Under the pieces are notes generated by a model, which did no database searches, was not told where the DNA came from, and was given only the letters and a program-made list of their open reading frames with translations. A program made the translations under genes and the position numbers. A DNA stretch of 64,000 bases, taken from Ochotona curzoniae. Lineage: Eukaryota; Chordata; Mammalia; Lagomorpha; Ochotonidae. Where the stretch lies: positions 9,928,501 through 9,992,500 of the forward strand of contig NW_024466607.1 of assembly GCF_017591425.1 (NCBI RefSeq). The letters run 5' to 3'. This document shows positions 1 to 12,689 of the stretch, one piece after another (the stretch's first letter is position 1; each line of letters starts with the position of its first letter).

Positions 1-599
1 GAAAGAGAGAGGGTGAGTCAGAACTCCTAGAACCTTAGTGGGCCTGGCTGGCCTTTGGGATCCTGGGCAGGTGTTGGGGAAGGACTAGGACTTGCACTGC
101 CTGTACCAGAGTCCAGGCTCCTGCCCTGATCTGGTAGGGTCTGGGTGTGTAGCCCCGGACCAGGAAGTAGGCCCTTGGAGACTGCCCTAATTCTCATGGG
201 GCCTCTCACCACACACGACTCCCAGTCTGCAGATGCTGGCGAGTCTGGGGTCAGCCCTCTGGATGGTCAGTGCTGCGGGCTATGTTTGTGATTTGTAGAG
301 TGTCCAGGCTGGGCCTGTTGGCTGTGTGCTGGGGCTGCTCATCAACAAGGGCTAAGCCATTCAAGAGAAACAGGTCAAGAGCAGAGGAAGGTCACCAGTG
401 CTGGCAGATGTCACCTCGGGATCATCCACAGCCCAACTGGGCCAAGAGGAAGGTCAAGCCCTATAGTGCCCCAAGGCCAGGTCCTAGGACCATCTATCTG
501 CCCAAGGCATGGCAGGAAAGGGGCCTGTTGGCAGGCGGGTGTGGAGCAGGGTCTGACTGGGCCCTCCCACGGTGCCCAAGATTGCTGGGTTCATCTTGA
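1..599. other. upstream flank, nothing recognised
   Basis: Ordinary intergenic sequence upstream of the FBLN2 CpG island. Open frames here are short and have no recognisable protein similarity, splice pattern or repeat signature. It may contain distal promoter elements, but none can be named from sequence alone. Confidence 0.5.
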
Positions 600-1080
600 T
601 GGGGCAGAGGTGGAACTCGTGGCGCTGAGCACTCGTGGCGCCGCCTGGGGTCCGGGACGCGGGCGCGGTCCCCTCCCGGCGGGGCGCCGAGATCCCGCCC
701 CGGAGGCGGAGGCAGGGGAGGGGGCCCGGGCCGGTTCGTCCCGCCCGCTCGCCAGCGCCCCGCCCCGCGCCGCGCACAGCCGGGGGGCGCCGGGACTCTA
801 GACGCGCCGACGGCGGCGGGGTGAGCGGACTGACCGACGGGCGGATAGACGGACTCCGTGCACATCGCACCGCGGTGAGTGCATGCGGCCTTCCGCGCGG
901 GGCTGGACCTCTCTGGCCTGCGCCGCACCCGGCCCGGCCGCTGCTCGCCGCGCACGGCGCGGGGGCGCTCGGACGCCCGACGGCTCAGCGGACCGACGGA
1001 CGCGCCCCGCGGGCTGCGCACGCCAGCCCGCCGGGACTTTGCTCTTTGCTTCTCAGCAGTGAGGACGGCGCCCGAGCTGC
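600..1080 (+). promoter_or_regulatory. FBLN2: CpG island / probable FBLN2 promoter
   Basis: Composition changes abruptly to very GC- and CpG-rich sequence, the densest in the window. Sp1-type GC boxes are visible at 694-703 (cccgccccgg) and 755-769 (gcgccccgccccgcg). No TATA box is seen just upstream, so initiation is probably dispersed. The island is the only one upstream of the FBLN2 coding exons and holds good splice-donor sequences, which fits the first exon and promoter of this gene. The exact transcription start cannot be read from sequence. Confidence 0.75.
780..874 (+). other. FBLN2: FBLN2 exon 1 (non-coding 5' UTR), 5' end uncertain
   Basis: FBLN2 of other mammals has a non-coding first exon in a CpG island. 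Here the best donor in the island is gcg|gtgagt, placing the exon end at 874. A second good donor, ggg|gtgagc, would end the exon at 820. The 5' limit given is a guess within the GC-box region. The exon would splice over 17.6 kb to the acceptor at 18497-18498, 14 bases before the initiator ATG. Confidence 0.5.
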
Positions 1081-4000
1081 GTACGGGGACCTTTTCACAG
1101 ATGTAGGCACGACACCCGGTGCAGGGTGGGAGCTCGGGGGCTCGCGGATGGGGTGCTTCACCAGCCAGGTCCTTGGGTCATTCGCAGTCTCTGACCTTGT
1201 CCCCGCAGATCTCTCTGGGGAAGCCACCCACAGAGTAGGAAAGGCGGGTTCCTGGTGCTGCACCATCCCTGGCCTCCTCCCCCGCAGGCGCATTCACTTG
1301 AAGTTTCCAAACAGGAACAGTCTGCCTGGGCGCCACCGTGCCCCTCACCCATCCCCAGCCTCGCAGTCCCGCCCCAGACCCCTCCCCCCATCTCTCCTAT
1401 AAGCTGGGGCTCCCCAGGCTCATCCATTCCTCTCTCGACGCCTCTGCTACACGCGCAAGCCTCACATTCCCGCGTAGGGCACCAGGGTGTCGCTCAGACA
1501 CGCTGCTGGTTGCACTGGCAAGCAGCTGTGTCCAACACGTGTGTAGCTCCAGCGGCATATATGCATGCTTGCACACAAGGGCCCCATTGCATGTGCCGCA
1601 TGAGGCTCTCAGGTACCTGGGGCATCCAGCCACCCAGCCGCATCCTGGGACCTGTTGGCTGGCCTTCATGGGCACAGTCCTCTTGCTCTCCTGGGTGGAG
1701 TGGGAGCCCCAGCTGTTGGGGGTGGGGAGGCAGTGGGTGTGGTTGGCTTCCTTGTAGGGCCTGGGTAGCCCGTTGGGAAGCCTGGGTGGCTCAGCCTTCA
1801 GGGGTGGTCCTCACTCCTCCCACTCGCCGCTGCCCTGTGCATCCCTGGCCTCCCGCCCCATCATCCTAAGGGGGAAGGGGAGGGGATCCTCTCTGTCTGC
1901 TTTGCTGTCTAGGTTTTGCCCCATCTCAGCACTGTAGTGGCCACTGGAGCAGTCTGGGTTGTTCTCGGCCAGCAAATGTCCTGCGTGACAGTCCAGAAAG
2001 AGAAAAGGGATCCCCTGCCCTGTTCCTGCCACAAAGGAGGAATGGACCAGGAGTCACTGCCCGGGGTGTTCCCTTGATCATCTGCATCCAAGGCTTGCCG
2101 TGGCGGATGGGGTGGGCAGGGGTGAAGTCAGGGAACCTTACCCGGAGGCACAAACCTGCCAGCCCCGGCTGCGGCTGGCCCTGTGTGTTTAGCTTGGCTC
2201 TCCCCGTGTTATTATTATTTTAAAAAATTTAATTAGCTGCCAGCATTTACAAATTGGCAGGTTTCACCTTCAAGTCTGGGTTTCCATCCTCTTTTGAAAA
2301 ATCACCAGGCCTGGCATCCTGAGTTTACGTGCATGCCCCTGGGGCATCCCCCTGGTTAGAGTTGCCCCTGGGGAGGGCGGAGGCAGGAGTGCTGTTTGGT
2401 CCCAGTCGCCATACAGCCCTGTGGCTCCTTCTCGACTCCAGTCTGCCAGAGTTGGCTGTTGGCTGTGGCTGTGGCTGCTGCTAGCTGCACAGCATTGCTC
2501 AGTTCAAGGGTAGCCGAGTCTCAGCCAAGAAGCCTGGGTGAGCCTTGTACCATCCAAGGCCGCCCAAGGGCTGTCCAATGCCTGGACCGTTCACTGGATG
2601 GCTTTGTGACAGCAGCACGTGCTTTTTGCTGGGCTGTGAGGACAGTGGATGCTTGTGGAGAGGTGGCACAAGTTGCCTGGCACGCGTGGAGCTCTGCTTC
2701 TCCTCCTGTGTCCTGTGGTCCTCCACAGTGGGCAGTGGTGGGAGAGCCAGCATCTGACCCAGGCTTTTCTGACCCTGAGTTGCCAGGGGAAGCTTGCTCA
2801 TCCTGGAGTGGTGAGTGTCCTGAGCCTGAGCCACACCTGACAGATAGCAGGTACTTCATAGCTGCTGCTGGAGAACAGATTTTTTAGTGTGGAATCAGTG
2901 TGTAGGTTCATGTGGGGCCGAAGGTGGGGACTGGCTGTGGACCTTGGCATCCTTCTGATGCTCTCCTGATGCTTGGCTGTGATTCGGGGCGTGGTTCTGC
3001 CAGGTGTTTCAGGGCCATGGGGTACAGCTGCTTCTTCCATAGATCCTGAGTCGGCCTTGATCCTGAGGGGGCTGCTCCCTGGGTGCCGTCCCAGCCCCCG
3101 TGACCTGCTCTAAGAGGCTGGATTCTGATTGTCATGTGACATGGAGTGGGACTGGAGACCAGGCCTGTACACAGCAGGGGCTTATATGGGCTGGCCGCAG
3201 TGCTGACCTCTGTTGGGCCTGCTGGAGTGGGCCACCCCTTGCCTTTCTGCTTTCCTGCTGGTGTGGGAGGCCCTGGGCTCGCCCGTCCCTTGCTGGGCCT
3301 CTGATGGCTTCCCAATGCTTGTGGTCCTGCAGTGGGGAAGCAGGCAATGGAATTTGGGTGGGAGGAGGGCTGCTGCCCAGGAGGCAGGCGAGTCTTGGTC
3401 CGCCTCTTTGGCTTCCTGGTCTCTGAACACGTTTTCTTGCCCAGGTAGGGGCAGAATAATCAGGGCATGTGTTCTGCCAACCCAGTGCCCCCGTGTGGAT
3501 CAGCAGCGCCAGAGGCATCAGGTGTGCTTCAGGAGGGGCTCTCACCCATCCTGGACCAAGCATGGTGCAGGCGGGCAGCTCGCACTGCATTTGCTCCCGT
3601 GCAGGTTCTGTTCTGTGAGGGAAGGAGCGGGGAGGCAACAGATAACCAGAGAGGATGCATTCAGACGGGAGTCAGTGCTATAAGGAGATATGACCAGCCA
3701 GGCAGCCGTGTCTAGGTGGGCTGGGAAGGTCCCTTGGAGGAGTCCTGAGCTGGCTTGCCAGTGGTAAGGAGCCACAGCTAACACAGAGGGCCTCGGATGG
3801 GGCCCCTCTCTGCATATGTGAGGGACAGAAAAAAGAGAGGGAAAAAAAAGAGGCTAAGGCAGAGTGAGGGAGGGTGGCTGGAGGCAGAGAGGGTGGGGCG
3901 GGGAGTTTAGGATTTACTGCAAAGCTTGGAGCCAGGGAGCCATGAGATCCAGTTTCCGTTTCCAGACGCCCCTGCTAGCTGCAGGACCAGGAGGCTTTGT

Positions 4001-5044
4001 ATGTCTGGTCAGGACATTGGCAGCAGTGCTTAGAGACGCTGTGCTGGGGCGGGGACCCCCTCGGCGCAGGTTGGGGGCAGACCTGTGGGCAGCTGGCAGG
4101 GTGCGGGGCGATGCCTGCCAGATGCATATGGATGGTGCCATTGTTCAGCGGCTGTAAGCGTAGCAGAAGTGCTCTCAGGAAAGACAGGATGTGCTAAGAA
4201 AGGTGCAAAGCACCCATCGTCTGCAGGTCCACAGAGCCAGCCAAGAGTGAAGACTGGGAACTAATTGCAGTGGCTGTCAGTGGTCACCTCATGGGGGACA
4301 GGGTGCCCGAGGACAGGGAGGGGGCATGCCACTGTGTGTCTCCTTAGGTTCTGGGTCTTGACCCTTGCCATGATGTTGTGCGTTCGAAATACTGCCTGAA
4401 ATCAGAAGTGGCTGTGGGTGGGTGTTCACCTGGGAGTTTCACGTGGGCATCTGGGGGGTGAGTTGTTAATCTCCCTCTTTGTGCAAGCTCGTGAGGGGCG
4501 TCTGTTTCCTCCATGCTCAGAATCGGCCTCTGAGTTGCCGTCTGCACAAGGGGCTTCCCCATGGGTGTGCTTCCCTGTGGTGATTTCATTGTAGGCGCTT
4601 CCTGGGATGGGCACTGCTGTGGTTAACATCCTGCCTGGAGCCCGTGTCCTCAGACTGCCCCACTGACCCCAAGCTTAGGGAACTGGCCTAGATGCAGGGG
4701 AATACCCAGCCGGGTCACTGTAGGACTCACCGACCAGCCTTACTGCTTCAACACAGTGTGTCCTTGGGGAGCCTCGGTTTCCTGTCGTATCAAATAGCTG
4801 TGTGCGGCTCTGGCTCTGAGGGCTGCTGGAAGCAGGCGGTAGGGTGCGCCTTCCTTCCCAGCGCTGGTATTTATCCAGCACCTCTGGGCGCTGGGGATAA
4901 AGCCGGGACTGAGATGGCAAGCTCCACCTCCGCAGAACTCACTCCCATTAGAAACACAGATGGCGGCACACCATTGTGTGCGTGCTGTGTGGGGATGGCA
5001 TCAAGGAGAGGAGGGGAGGCAGAGCCACGGACCCAGACTGGGCG

Positions 5045-5363
5045 CAGGGCTGTTTATTTATTTATATTGGAAAATCAGATATATAGAGAGGAGGAGAGAC
5101 AGAGAGGAAGATCTTCTGTCCGATGGTTCACTCCCCAAGTGGCTTCAACAGCTGGTTCTACACCGATCCGAAGCCAGGAGTCAGTAACTTCCTCCAGGTC
5201 TCCCACGCAGGTGCAGGGTCCCAAGGCTTTGGGCCGTCCTCCCCAGGTCACAAGTAGAGAGCTGGATGGAAAGCAGGGCCGCTGGAATTAGAACCGGCGC
5301 CCATATAGGATCCCGGTGCGTTCTAGGTGAGGACTTTAACCGCTAGGCCACTGCACCGGGTCC
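5045..5363 (-). mobile_element. lagomorph C-type SINE
   Basis: Read on the minus strand it is a near full-length tRNA-derived SINE. The A/T-rich tail complement (tttatttatttatattgg) is at the left, the 'gatcttctgtccgatggttc' and 'actccccaagtggc' blocks are central, and the tRNA-like head complement (aaccgctaggccactgcacc) is at the right. It is relatively undiverged. Confidence 0.85.
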
Positions 5364-5668
5364 AACTTTTTAAGGTTTTATTTCTGTTTTATTGGAAAAG
5401 CAGATTTACAGAGAGAAGGAGAGACAGAGAAAGAGTTCTTTAATTTGCTGGTTCACTCCCTAAATATCTGCCGTGACCAGAGTTGATTCCAACCTGAAGC
5501 CAGAAGCCAGACATTTCCTCCAGTCTCCCACACCATCCTCTGCTGCTTTACTGCTATAAAAACAACAAGCTGGATTGGAAGTGGAGCATCCTAGACACGC
5601 ATCAGCACCCATATGGGATGCTGGTGCTACAGGCTGAAGATTAGCCTGTTTTATCACCGTGCTGGTCC
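5364..5668 (-). mobile_element. lagomorph C-type SINE
   Basis: A second minus-strand SINE abuts the previous one. It begins with 'tttaaggttttatttctgtt', contains 'ggttcactccctaaat' and ends 'ttttatcaccgtgctggtcc'. It is moderately diverged. Confidence 0.8.
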
Positions 5669-5784
5669 ACGAGGAGAGTTTTTAAAAGCCACTCTGGGTC
5701 AGCCAGGATGGCAGCAGGCATTAGGAAAACTGCCGACATTGGTGCTTAGAGGGTGAGTGGGTTGGGGGCTGCTGGGGTTGGTTT

Positions 5785-6082
5785 GATTGAAAGGATTTGT
5801 TTATTTGCAAGGCAGAGTAACACAGGGGAGAGGCAGCGAACAATGAGTTTATTCCCAGAATGACCACAGCAGCCAGGGCAGGGTCTGGCTGGTCAGGGGC
5901 CAAGAACTTCATTCAGGTCTCCCCATGGGTGTCAGGGGCCTCAGCACTTGGGCCATCTTCTTGCTGCTTTCTCGAGCACACTAGCAGGGAGCTAGATCAG
6001 AAGCGGAGTAGCCAGAACTCCAGCCTGTGTTCCAGGGTGGGATGTGGGTATCCCAACTGCTGTGCCAAGTGCCAGCCCTGTC
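5785..6082 (-). mobile_element. lagomorph SINE, older copy
   Basis: A minus-strand copy, more diverged. It has 'tttgtttatttgcaaggcag' at the left, the 'agcacttgggccatcttctt' block, and 'caactgctgtgccaagtgcc' at the head end. Confidence 0.7.
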
Positions 6083-8085
6083 AGGGTTTCTTGGTGGATT
6101 GGAAGTACAATGGGAGAAAGCAGGTTAGGGGATGTGTGACCAGGTGTTGTGGCCCTGGCATCATGTCTTTCCTGGTCCCTGCTCAGCCCTCCACAGGATC
6201 CCTCGCCGATGCTGGGGCCAGCTGCTGACAGCTCTGCTTCTCAGGGCACATCTGGATGGATGGATTGATCCAACCTGGTGGGGGTGCAGTGCAGGGAGAA
6301 TGGGGAGTAGCAAACCTGTGGCCTCATGTGGGAGGATTAGCAACCTGGGCTGGGTGTTTTGTGGGAGAAACCAGGAGTTAGGGATCCTGGTTAGCAACTC
6401 CCTGACTTTCCATGACAGAACCTCTGATGTGTACACAGTGGCCATTCTGGGGACTTGAGGTGTCTCCTGGTAGTTCTTCCTGTACTGTGGTTGGGGCATC
6501 CAGCATGGCCTGGCGTGGCCTAGGAGGGCTTCCTGGAAGAGGTGATTCGGGCTCTGTGATGGGGATGGGAGAAGATCTAGGAGCTTGTAAGAGAGATTTG
6601 AAATGAGATTGGGGTGGTTGGTCAGGATTCTGGAAATGGAGGATTTCTATCCTGGCCTTGGGGCAGGTGGTGGGCAGCCTTAGGAGATGCAGCCAGTCCC
6701 CTGCACAGCCCGGGTGTGGGGCGAGGGACGAGGAGGCAGGGTGGGCAGCCTGTTAAGGTGGCAGGGCAGGGAGGCAGAGGCCTGGAGGAGTGCCTGCCTG
6801 CAGTCTCCCAGCAAGCTAGGGCGTAGTCCACCTTCTTAGCCCATGCCTCCAAGGTGGGGGCTACACCCGCTGCCCGGTGCCGTGAGTCTCTTGCTTTGGG
6901 CATGTCCCTTCTCTTGGGGCACATCAGGGGTCAAACCGTGCGTCACTTTGCACCATTGTCCTCGCAGTTAGTGGAATTTGGAAGCATTGCAAAAATGCCT
7001 CTCTCTTCTCATATATGGAGATTGCTGTGAAGAAAGGGCTGCTGTGGGGAAAAGGTTATTTCCTTCCGCAGGGTGGGGAGCAGGCTGGGCCAAGCAGGGC
7101 ACTGTTGTTGGCAGCCTCAGCGTCCTGCCTGGGCCCGGGGCTGGGGAAGTGGTGCCGCCCACCTGCCCCAGGCAGTCTAGGGGAGTTGGAAACATTAGCC
7201 AGGCCAAGGGGGCAGGCAGCTCATGAGCGCCTCAGTGCTGCAGCCATTTGAGGACTGTACTCCAGGTTGTCGTATTGCCACAGGCCTCAGTTTACCCATC
7301 TGCAGGTTGGGTCAGCCCTCCTTGTTCTGCTTGCCTTTGGTGTTCCAGGAATGGCCTGAATGTGGGGAGTGGGCTCTGAGGTGCAGTGAGACCACCCGGG
7401 GTGGGAACCAGCTAGAATGTGGAGTAAAGCCACCAGTGCCTGGAGGGGGCTGGTTCTTTCTCTCAGTGGACCCGGGTGGTCATGAGGCTGAAGGATGTGT
7501 GGACAGCATAGTTCTGTGTCTCTGGGGTCCTTTTCTTGTCTTGCTTTCACCTACCTAATCTCCGAGACAGCACCGTCTGTGTCAGTGCCAACCTTGGCCC
7601 TGCAGTTGGCTGCATGGGGACTTGATCAGCACCCCCCCCAGAGTTCTTCTCTCCTCAACCTAAGACCCCATATCCTAGCCCTGAGCCCCCAGCCCTGTCC
7701 TGGGTTTCTGCTGAACTTGCAAACATTCCAGAAAGTTCTGTCTCTTTTTGAAAGTTCTGTTCTTAAAGTCTTAAAATGAAAACACGACATCAAACAGATG
7801 GCAGCAGGGACCCCTGGGAACCCAAGAACAAAGGTTTTGCCCCTGCATGTGTGGCCCTTGGCTGAGCAATGGCCCAGAGGGCTGTGGGTGTGGGATGGAG
7901 ACCTGCAGCTTAGAGGGAAGCTGGGGAGGGCGAGCAGGGACTAGGGCTGGGCGGGGGCTGTGCTGGACCCCAGATCTGGGCCTCTGGCTGGGCTCTGCTA
8001 GCAGTGCTGCTCGCCCCCCCGCCCCAAGGGCTCAGTCACACCATCCTCATTAGCTTGGTTAAGCTTGCTCCCCGCAAAACACCCT

Positions 8086-8305
8086 TGATACAGAAATACA
8101 CACAGACACAGATGAACACACAGTAACACACATAGGGACACACTGACACACAGGGAGACATACACAGAAGGAGACATACACAGACACACACACACACGGA
8201 CATACATAAAAATATAAACATAAGCACACAGAGACACATAGAAATACAAGAGATACCGACTGACTGACACCAGAACATGACGAGAGACACAGATAAACAG
8301 AGACC
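8086..8305. repeat. imperfect ACACAG/ACAC-rich simple repeat
   Basis: Degenerate repeats of 'acacag', 'gagaca' and 'acacat' over about 220 bp, with no unit perfectly conserved. Frames open on the minus strand (VCVCV-rich) only because of the repeat. Confidence 0.8.
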
Positions 8306-9624
8306 ATGCCAGCAAACCCCTGTTGTTACTGTGTCCTAGACCACAGTCCTGGTCCTTGAGTGAGGGATGGGGGCCGCCCTTGGGGTGAGTGGAGTGGCAG
8401 GCATCATGGGGTGCTACCCTGTGTGTCCCTTCTCACCTGTGTCTGACCCAAGGTGTTCAGCACCCTGGTGGCTATGTCTGCTAGTGGGGCCTAGGCCCCC
8501 TGGATGAGGAAGCCACGGATGGGGCCTTAGGCTTGTGACTGATGGGCTTGTTGGCATGGTTCTGGCCACGGCCTCCCAGTTCTGCCTTCACCTTACACTT
8601 CTTGTGTAAAAGTCCTCCTTTTGTTTAGCTGATACCTACCAGAAAAGGAAAACTTTGATCATAACTGTGGATCAAAGTCCGGGGTGCCTGCTTACAGTGA
8701 ACCATACCCAAGAGGATAATGGTGGCAGAGCGAGGCGGGACCTGCCGTTGCAGCCACTTCTGCTCCTGACCTGGGCCTGAGCGTGCAAACCTTGCCCCAT
8801 TTGTGCTCACAGGGCTGTCATTGGTACTGCAGGGCTGCAGAGATGTCTGCTGCTGTCCTGATTGGTCAGGAGAGCTTGCAGAGGTACATTCCTCTTCGTG
8901 GTCATCTTGACCCTGTTTGTGTTCCTTGTCTCCTGGGCACTGTTTGTGCTGCGGCAGGGCTGGGAGAGGGAGTCCCGCTCCCCTGCAGCATGAATGTTTT
9001 CCCGCCAGATCAAGCCACTGTCCCCTGCAGGCGCTGGGGCTGTTTTTTCCCTGAGCTTTGGCATGGATCTGTGTGCGGGGGTCATGCGACTGTCCTAGGA
9101 GGTAACCGTGATGGAGAGGGAGAGCCCCCCACCAGTGGCCCAGGGACCCTGAATATGTAGATGAGGATGCTTTTAGCAGGCTGAGGGTCAGAGTTACCTG
9201 AGGATCTGCCATCAGAGCCAGCATGTTTCTTCACTGTCACACAGAGGGCCCATTCAGAGGGATGCCAGGATGTCTGGGGTGATCAACTGTCACTGCTCCT
9301 GATCAGGAATGGTTCCTGTTAAAATAGGGAATTGTAGCAAGTGGTGGTTGTGGGGTCCTGGCATCCAGCTGAACCACACTACTCCAAGGGTCGCACACGG
9401 GACCCTCGGTTTCTCTCTGAGAGTCTCTTCTTAGCATCTGTGTTTTCATCCTGAAGAGCTGGGAGGGGAGAGGAGGTTGCAGAGGAAGCTGTGAGCTTTG
9501 AAAGCAGAGGATGAGATGCTGAGCTGGGTCTTCAAGGATGCATAGGAGTTTGCCAAGGGGTAGAAGGGATCAGTGGGGTGAGGAATGGGGAGAGGGGTAG
9601 CATATGCAGAGCCAGTGGTTTTTC

Positions 9625-9680
9625 ATATCATGCATTTATGGAGTACCTGTTGTTTGTAAGGCATGGTGCTGAGATCTGGT
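9625..9680. repeat. possible MIR/L2 relic
   Basis: 'tttatggagtacctgttgtt' followed by 'ggcatggtgctgag' resembles the ancient MIR/L2 motif for 'gagcacctactatgtgccaggc'. It is short and diverged. Confidence 0.35.
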
Positions 9681-10484
9681 CTCCTTCAGTCTCCTGATGA
9701 GAGTTGGCAGAAGCTCAGAGGTCATGTGCTCCTAGCAGGAGGGGAGTGGAGTTTGGGTTCCGGCTTACCTGTGGGAGTGTGGAGTGTGGTCATGCTGGCT
9801 TCCCTGCTCTGCCCCACTGCCTCGGGGCCTGGGAGCTTCCTGGACCTGATGGTCCCAGCTCAGCCTGGTCAGCCCCTGCTATGGGCCACACACGGGCAGC
9901 TCTGGGACATTCTCAAGTTTCAGGGCCATGCACGGGCGTGCCCTGGTGAGTTGTGGAGAGACCAGACTAGCTGCTCCCTGCCTGGGGCCTCCTTCCAGAT
10001 GCTATGGCTGCCGAGGGGCCGGGACTGCTCTGTGCCTGCCTGCCTGCCTGTCTGCTTGGCTTTTGGTCCAGGCTTCTCAACCTCTCTGTCTTGCTCTTTT
10101 CTTTCCAGAGTGTGTGTCACACTCTGTCTCTATTTGTCTTGATCCTTCCTTTGTCCCCACTCCCTGCCTCCTCCCTTCTAGTATCTCAGGTTGCCAAAGA
10201 GGAAAGGAAGACACCAGGGTGTTTCTAGATGGAAGATGGTGTGTACCTTGTTATCACAGCGGGAGGCAACCCACCAAGCCAGTGGCCTGCCAGCTGACCT
10301 CAGGCAGGCATTTCTCTGGCTGGGGCCCTTTGGGGTTGTGGCACACTGTCGCTCATCACATGCTATGTGCTGGAATCCTACCTGTTAATTAACCTATTTC
10401 CTCCACTCCGTCACCACCCACCCACACACTCATCATAGCACCCATCTGTCCGTGCACCCCTGCACCTCCATCTACAAACTCATT

Positions 10485-10600
10485 ATCCATCCATCCATCC
10501 ATCCATCCATCCATCCATCCATTCATCCATCCATCCATGCACCCATCATCCATCCACCTATCATTCACCACTTATTTACCATCCATCATCCATCCATCCA
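10485..10600. repeat. CATC tetranucleotide repeat
   Basis: A nearly pure (CATC)n run at about 10487-10538, then degenerate CATC/CACC units to about 10600. A translated minus-strand frame (WMDGWMDG) is an artefact of the repeat. Confidence 0.9.
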
Positions 10601-10953
10601 ACAACAGCAGCCTGAGTGTCCAGCATGAGCCAGCCCCTGGGGTTTGGGCTTTTCTGCATTAGAAGGTCCCAGTGCAATCATGGAGACAGACAGGTGGGAG
10701 ATGTGTCAGTATAAGATGCCTGACTTCTCTGGGGAAAGAGCCCCCTGCTTTCTTGGACTCCAAGGAGCATCCCTTCTGGGGAGAGGCAAAGGCAGATTCT
10801 GAGATGGGCTGAGCAGGTGCGGAGTGCAGGGACATGAACAAGGCTGTGTACCGTGGGGTTGGATGGGAGAGCAGGGTCACTTGAAGCAGGTGAGTGGGCT
10901 GTAATGGAGGTGGGGACGGGAAGTGGCCAAGAGGCAGAAGCAAGTGAATGAGG

Positions 10954-10955
<2 letters not shown>

Positions 10956-10984
<29 letters not shown>
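10956..10984. repeat. (GT)n microsatellite
   Basis: A pure GT dinucleotide run of about 29 bases. Confidence 0.95.
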
Positions 10985-12689
10985 GCATGGTTACAGTAGA
11001 GGGGAGTGGGGAAGGGGCAAGAGAGGACCCTCCTTCCGCTTCCTGTTCCCCTCCCCCTCCTCTGCATTCTCCTTGCCTCCTCCTCCTTTTGAGTGTCTCC
11101 AGCCCTGCTTTCTACCTGAGGATGAGATGGCCTCCAGGCCCGACATTACATCACCTTGTCTACCAAAGGGAGCCCAGGATCTCACCGGAGTGGGCTCTGG
11201 CTTCCCTGGTGGCTGTCCTCCAGGGAGGTATTGCTGTGAGGAGCATGAAGGCACTGACTGGAGTGATGGGGTGTGCTGCGGACCCCAGAATGCAGCCTGG
11301 GTCTCTCCTGCAACAGCAACCTCACAGGTGGACGTGAGCTGGGAGGTGGGAAGCCAGCCAGCAGCCTCCAGAGCTTCGCTTCCATTCTCTGATGGTAGGG
11401 ACAGCAGTGGGATGTTTGTTTTCCTCCAATCCCCAAAGGGGAGAGTTTGTGTCCAGGGCTGGGAGGGAAGACTCTGGGCCGCTGAGCAGGTTGGGAGAGG
11501 GGGGTATTAAACCAGAGAGAGACCTTTGGCTGGTAGAGCCCATGGGTAAGGTAAGCCTCAGGCAGGAAGCCCTGGCTTTTGCTGGGGTCAGGGGAGGGGG
11601 AGAGGGTGGGAATGGGGATGAAGCCAGGGAAGGAGCAGGGAGCACAGCCTAGGCTGGGCCACAGCCCTGGGAGGGTTTCCTCTTTCCAGAGTGGTGCCTC
11701 GTGGGGACGGAAAGCCCCAGCTCCCTCCAGTGCCAAAAACAACATTTTCTTTTCTTCGAGGTTGATCAAAAGTCCTGGGCATTAATGTCTGTAATTTTTC
11801 ACCTGCTGATGGCAGTAATGAGATTAGTGATTGCAACACTAGGGTGAGCCCTCGCCAGAGAGGTTGGAAGCATCTCATTCTGGACTTTTGCAGGAGGGAG
11901 GGCTCCCCCGCCGCCAGTGGCTGCCTACCCCTGCCAGTGCCTATGGTGGATTAGCTTCTCAGCGCTCTCAGGAGTTCACCTGGCCCTCCGAAGGAAGGCC
12001 CGGGAGTGGGGGGCTGGTGAGTGTGTGAAGAACACGGGAGCTTCTGCATCCCAAATCTCACCTGGAGCTGCTCCTTGGGTCCCACTTGGGATTTGGACTC
12101 TCCTTCTCCTAGGGGATCTCAAGGACCCACATGTGCCTTCAGCTTGGTCTGCCCTGGCCTGTACTCCACCCACAGAAAGTTCCCCTTCCCAAACCCCTGG
12201 CCCCCAGCCCTGTGCTTGCTGGCTTAGACAGAGCAAGAGAGCTGTATATCTTGAAGACTCCTATTGCCTGATCCGTCGGGGCTCTCAGGCCCCATGCTCC
12301 GGCCTACCAACCCCCGGTTCCCCTTTCCCATTGGTGGACACTGCTGCCAGCCCTTGGTTCTCCTCTGTCAAGCATCTCCTTAATTATGGAAAAGCATCTG
12401 ACTAGACATGTACCTACCTGGAAGTTAATGTCCAGAGGCACAGTCTACCCTCAGGTTACCACCACCTGGCCAAGGAAAAAGGTGCTGCCCACCCCGGGGG
12501 CCTTCACAGCCCCTCTCACTCCCATGAGTGTCCCATGCTTCTGTGTCACAGTCCTCATGTCCTCATTCTTTGTCTCTTCTCTGGAGTGCTGGCCACCTCA
12601 GGGGTGGACATTCGTGGGTCTTGCTTGATGCAGATCCCAGCCTCTGGAACAGCTGGGCAGGTTGCTGGTGCTTGTTGAGCAGATGCCAA

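Noticed and set aside
8036..8315. VCVCV/LCVSV-rich minus-strand frames resembling membrane proteins
   Set aside because: Produced by the ACACAG simple repeat.
10923..11510. 195-codon plus-strand frame with a cysteine-rich stretch (GGCPPGRYCC, GVCCGP) resembling a small extracellular module
   Set aside because: The cysteine spacing does not match granulin, EGF or another known module. There is no consistent acceptor/donor pair with matching phase, and the frame starts in a GT microsatellite. It is most likely chance in intron 1.
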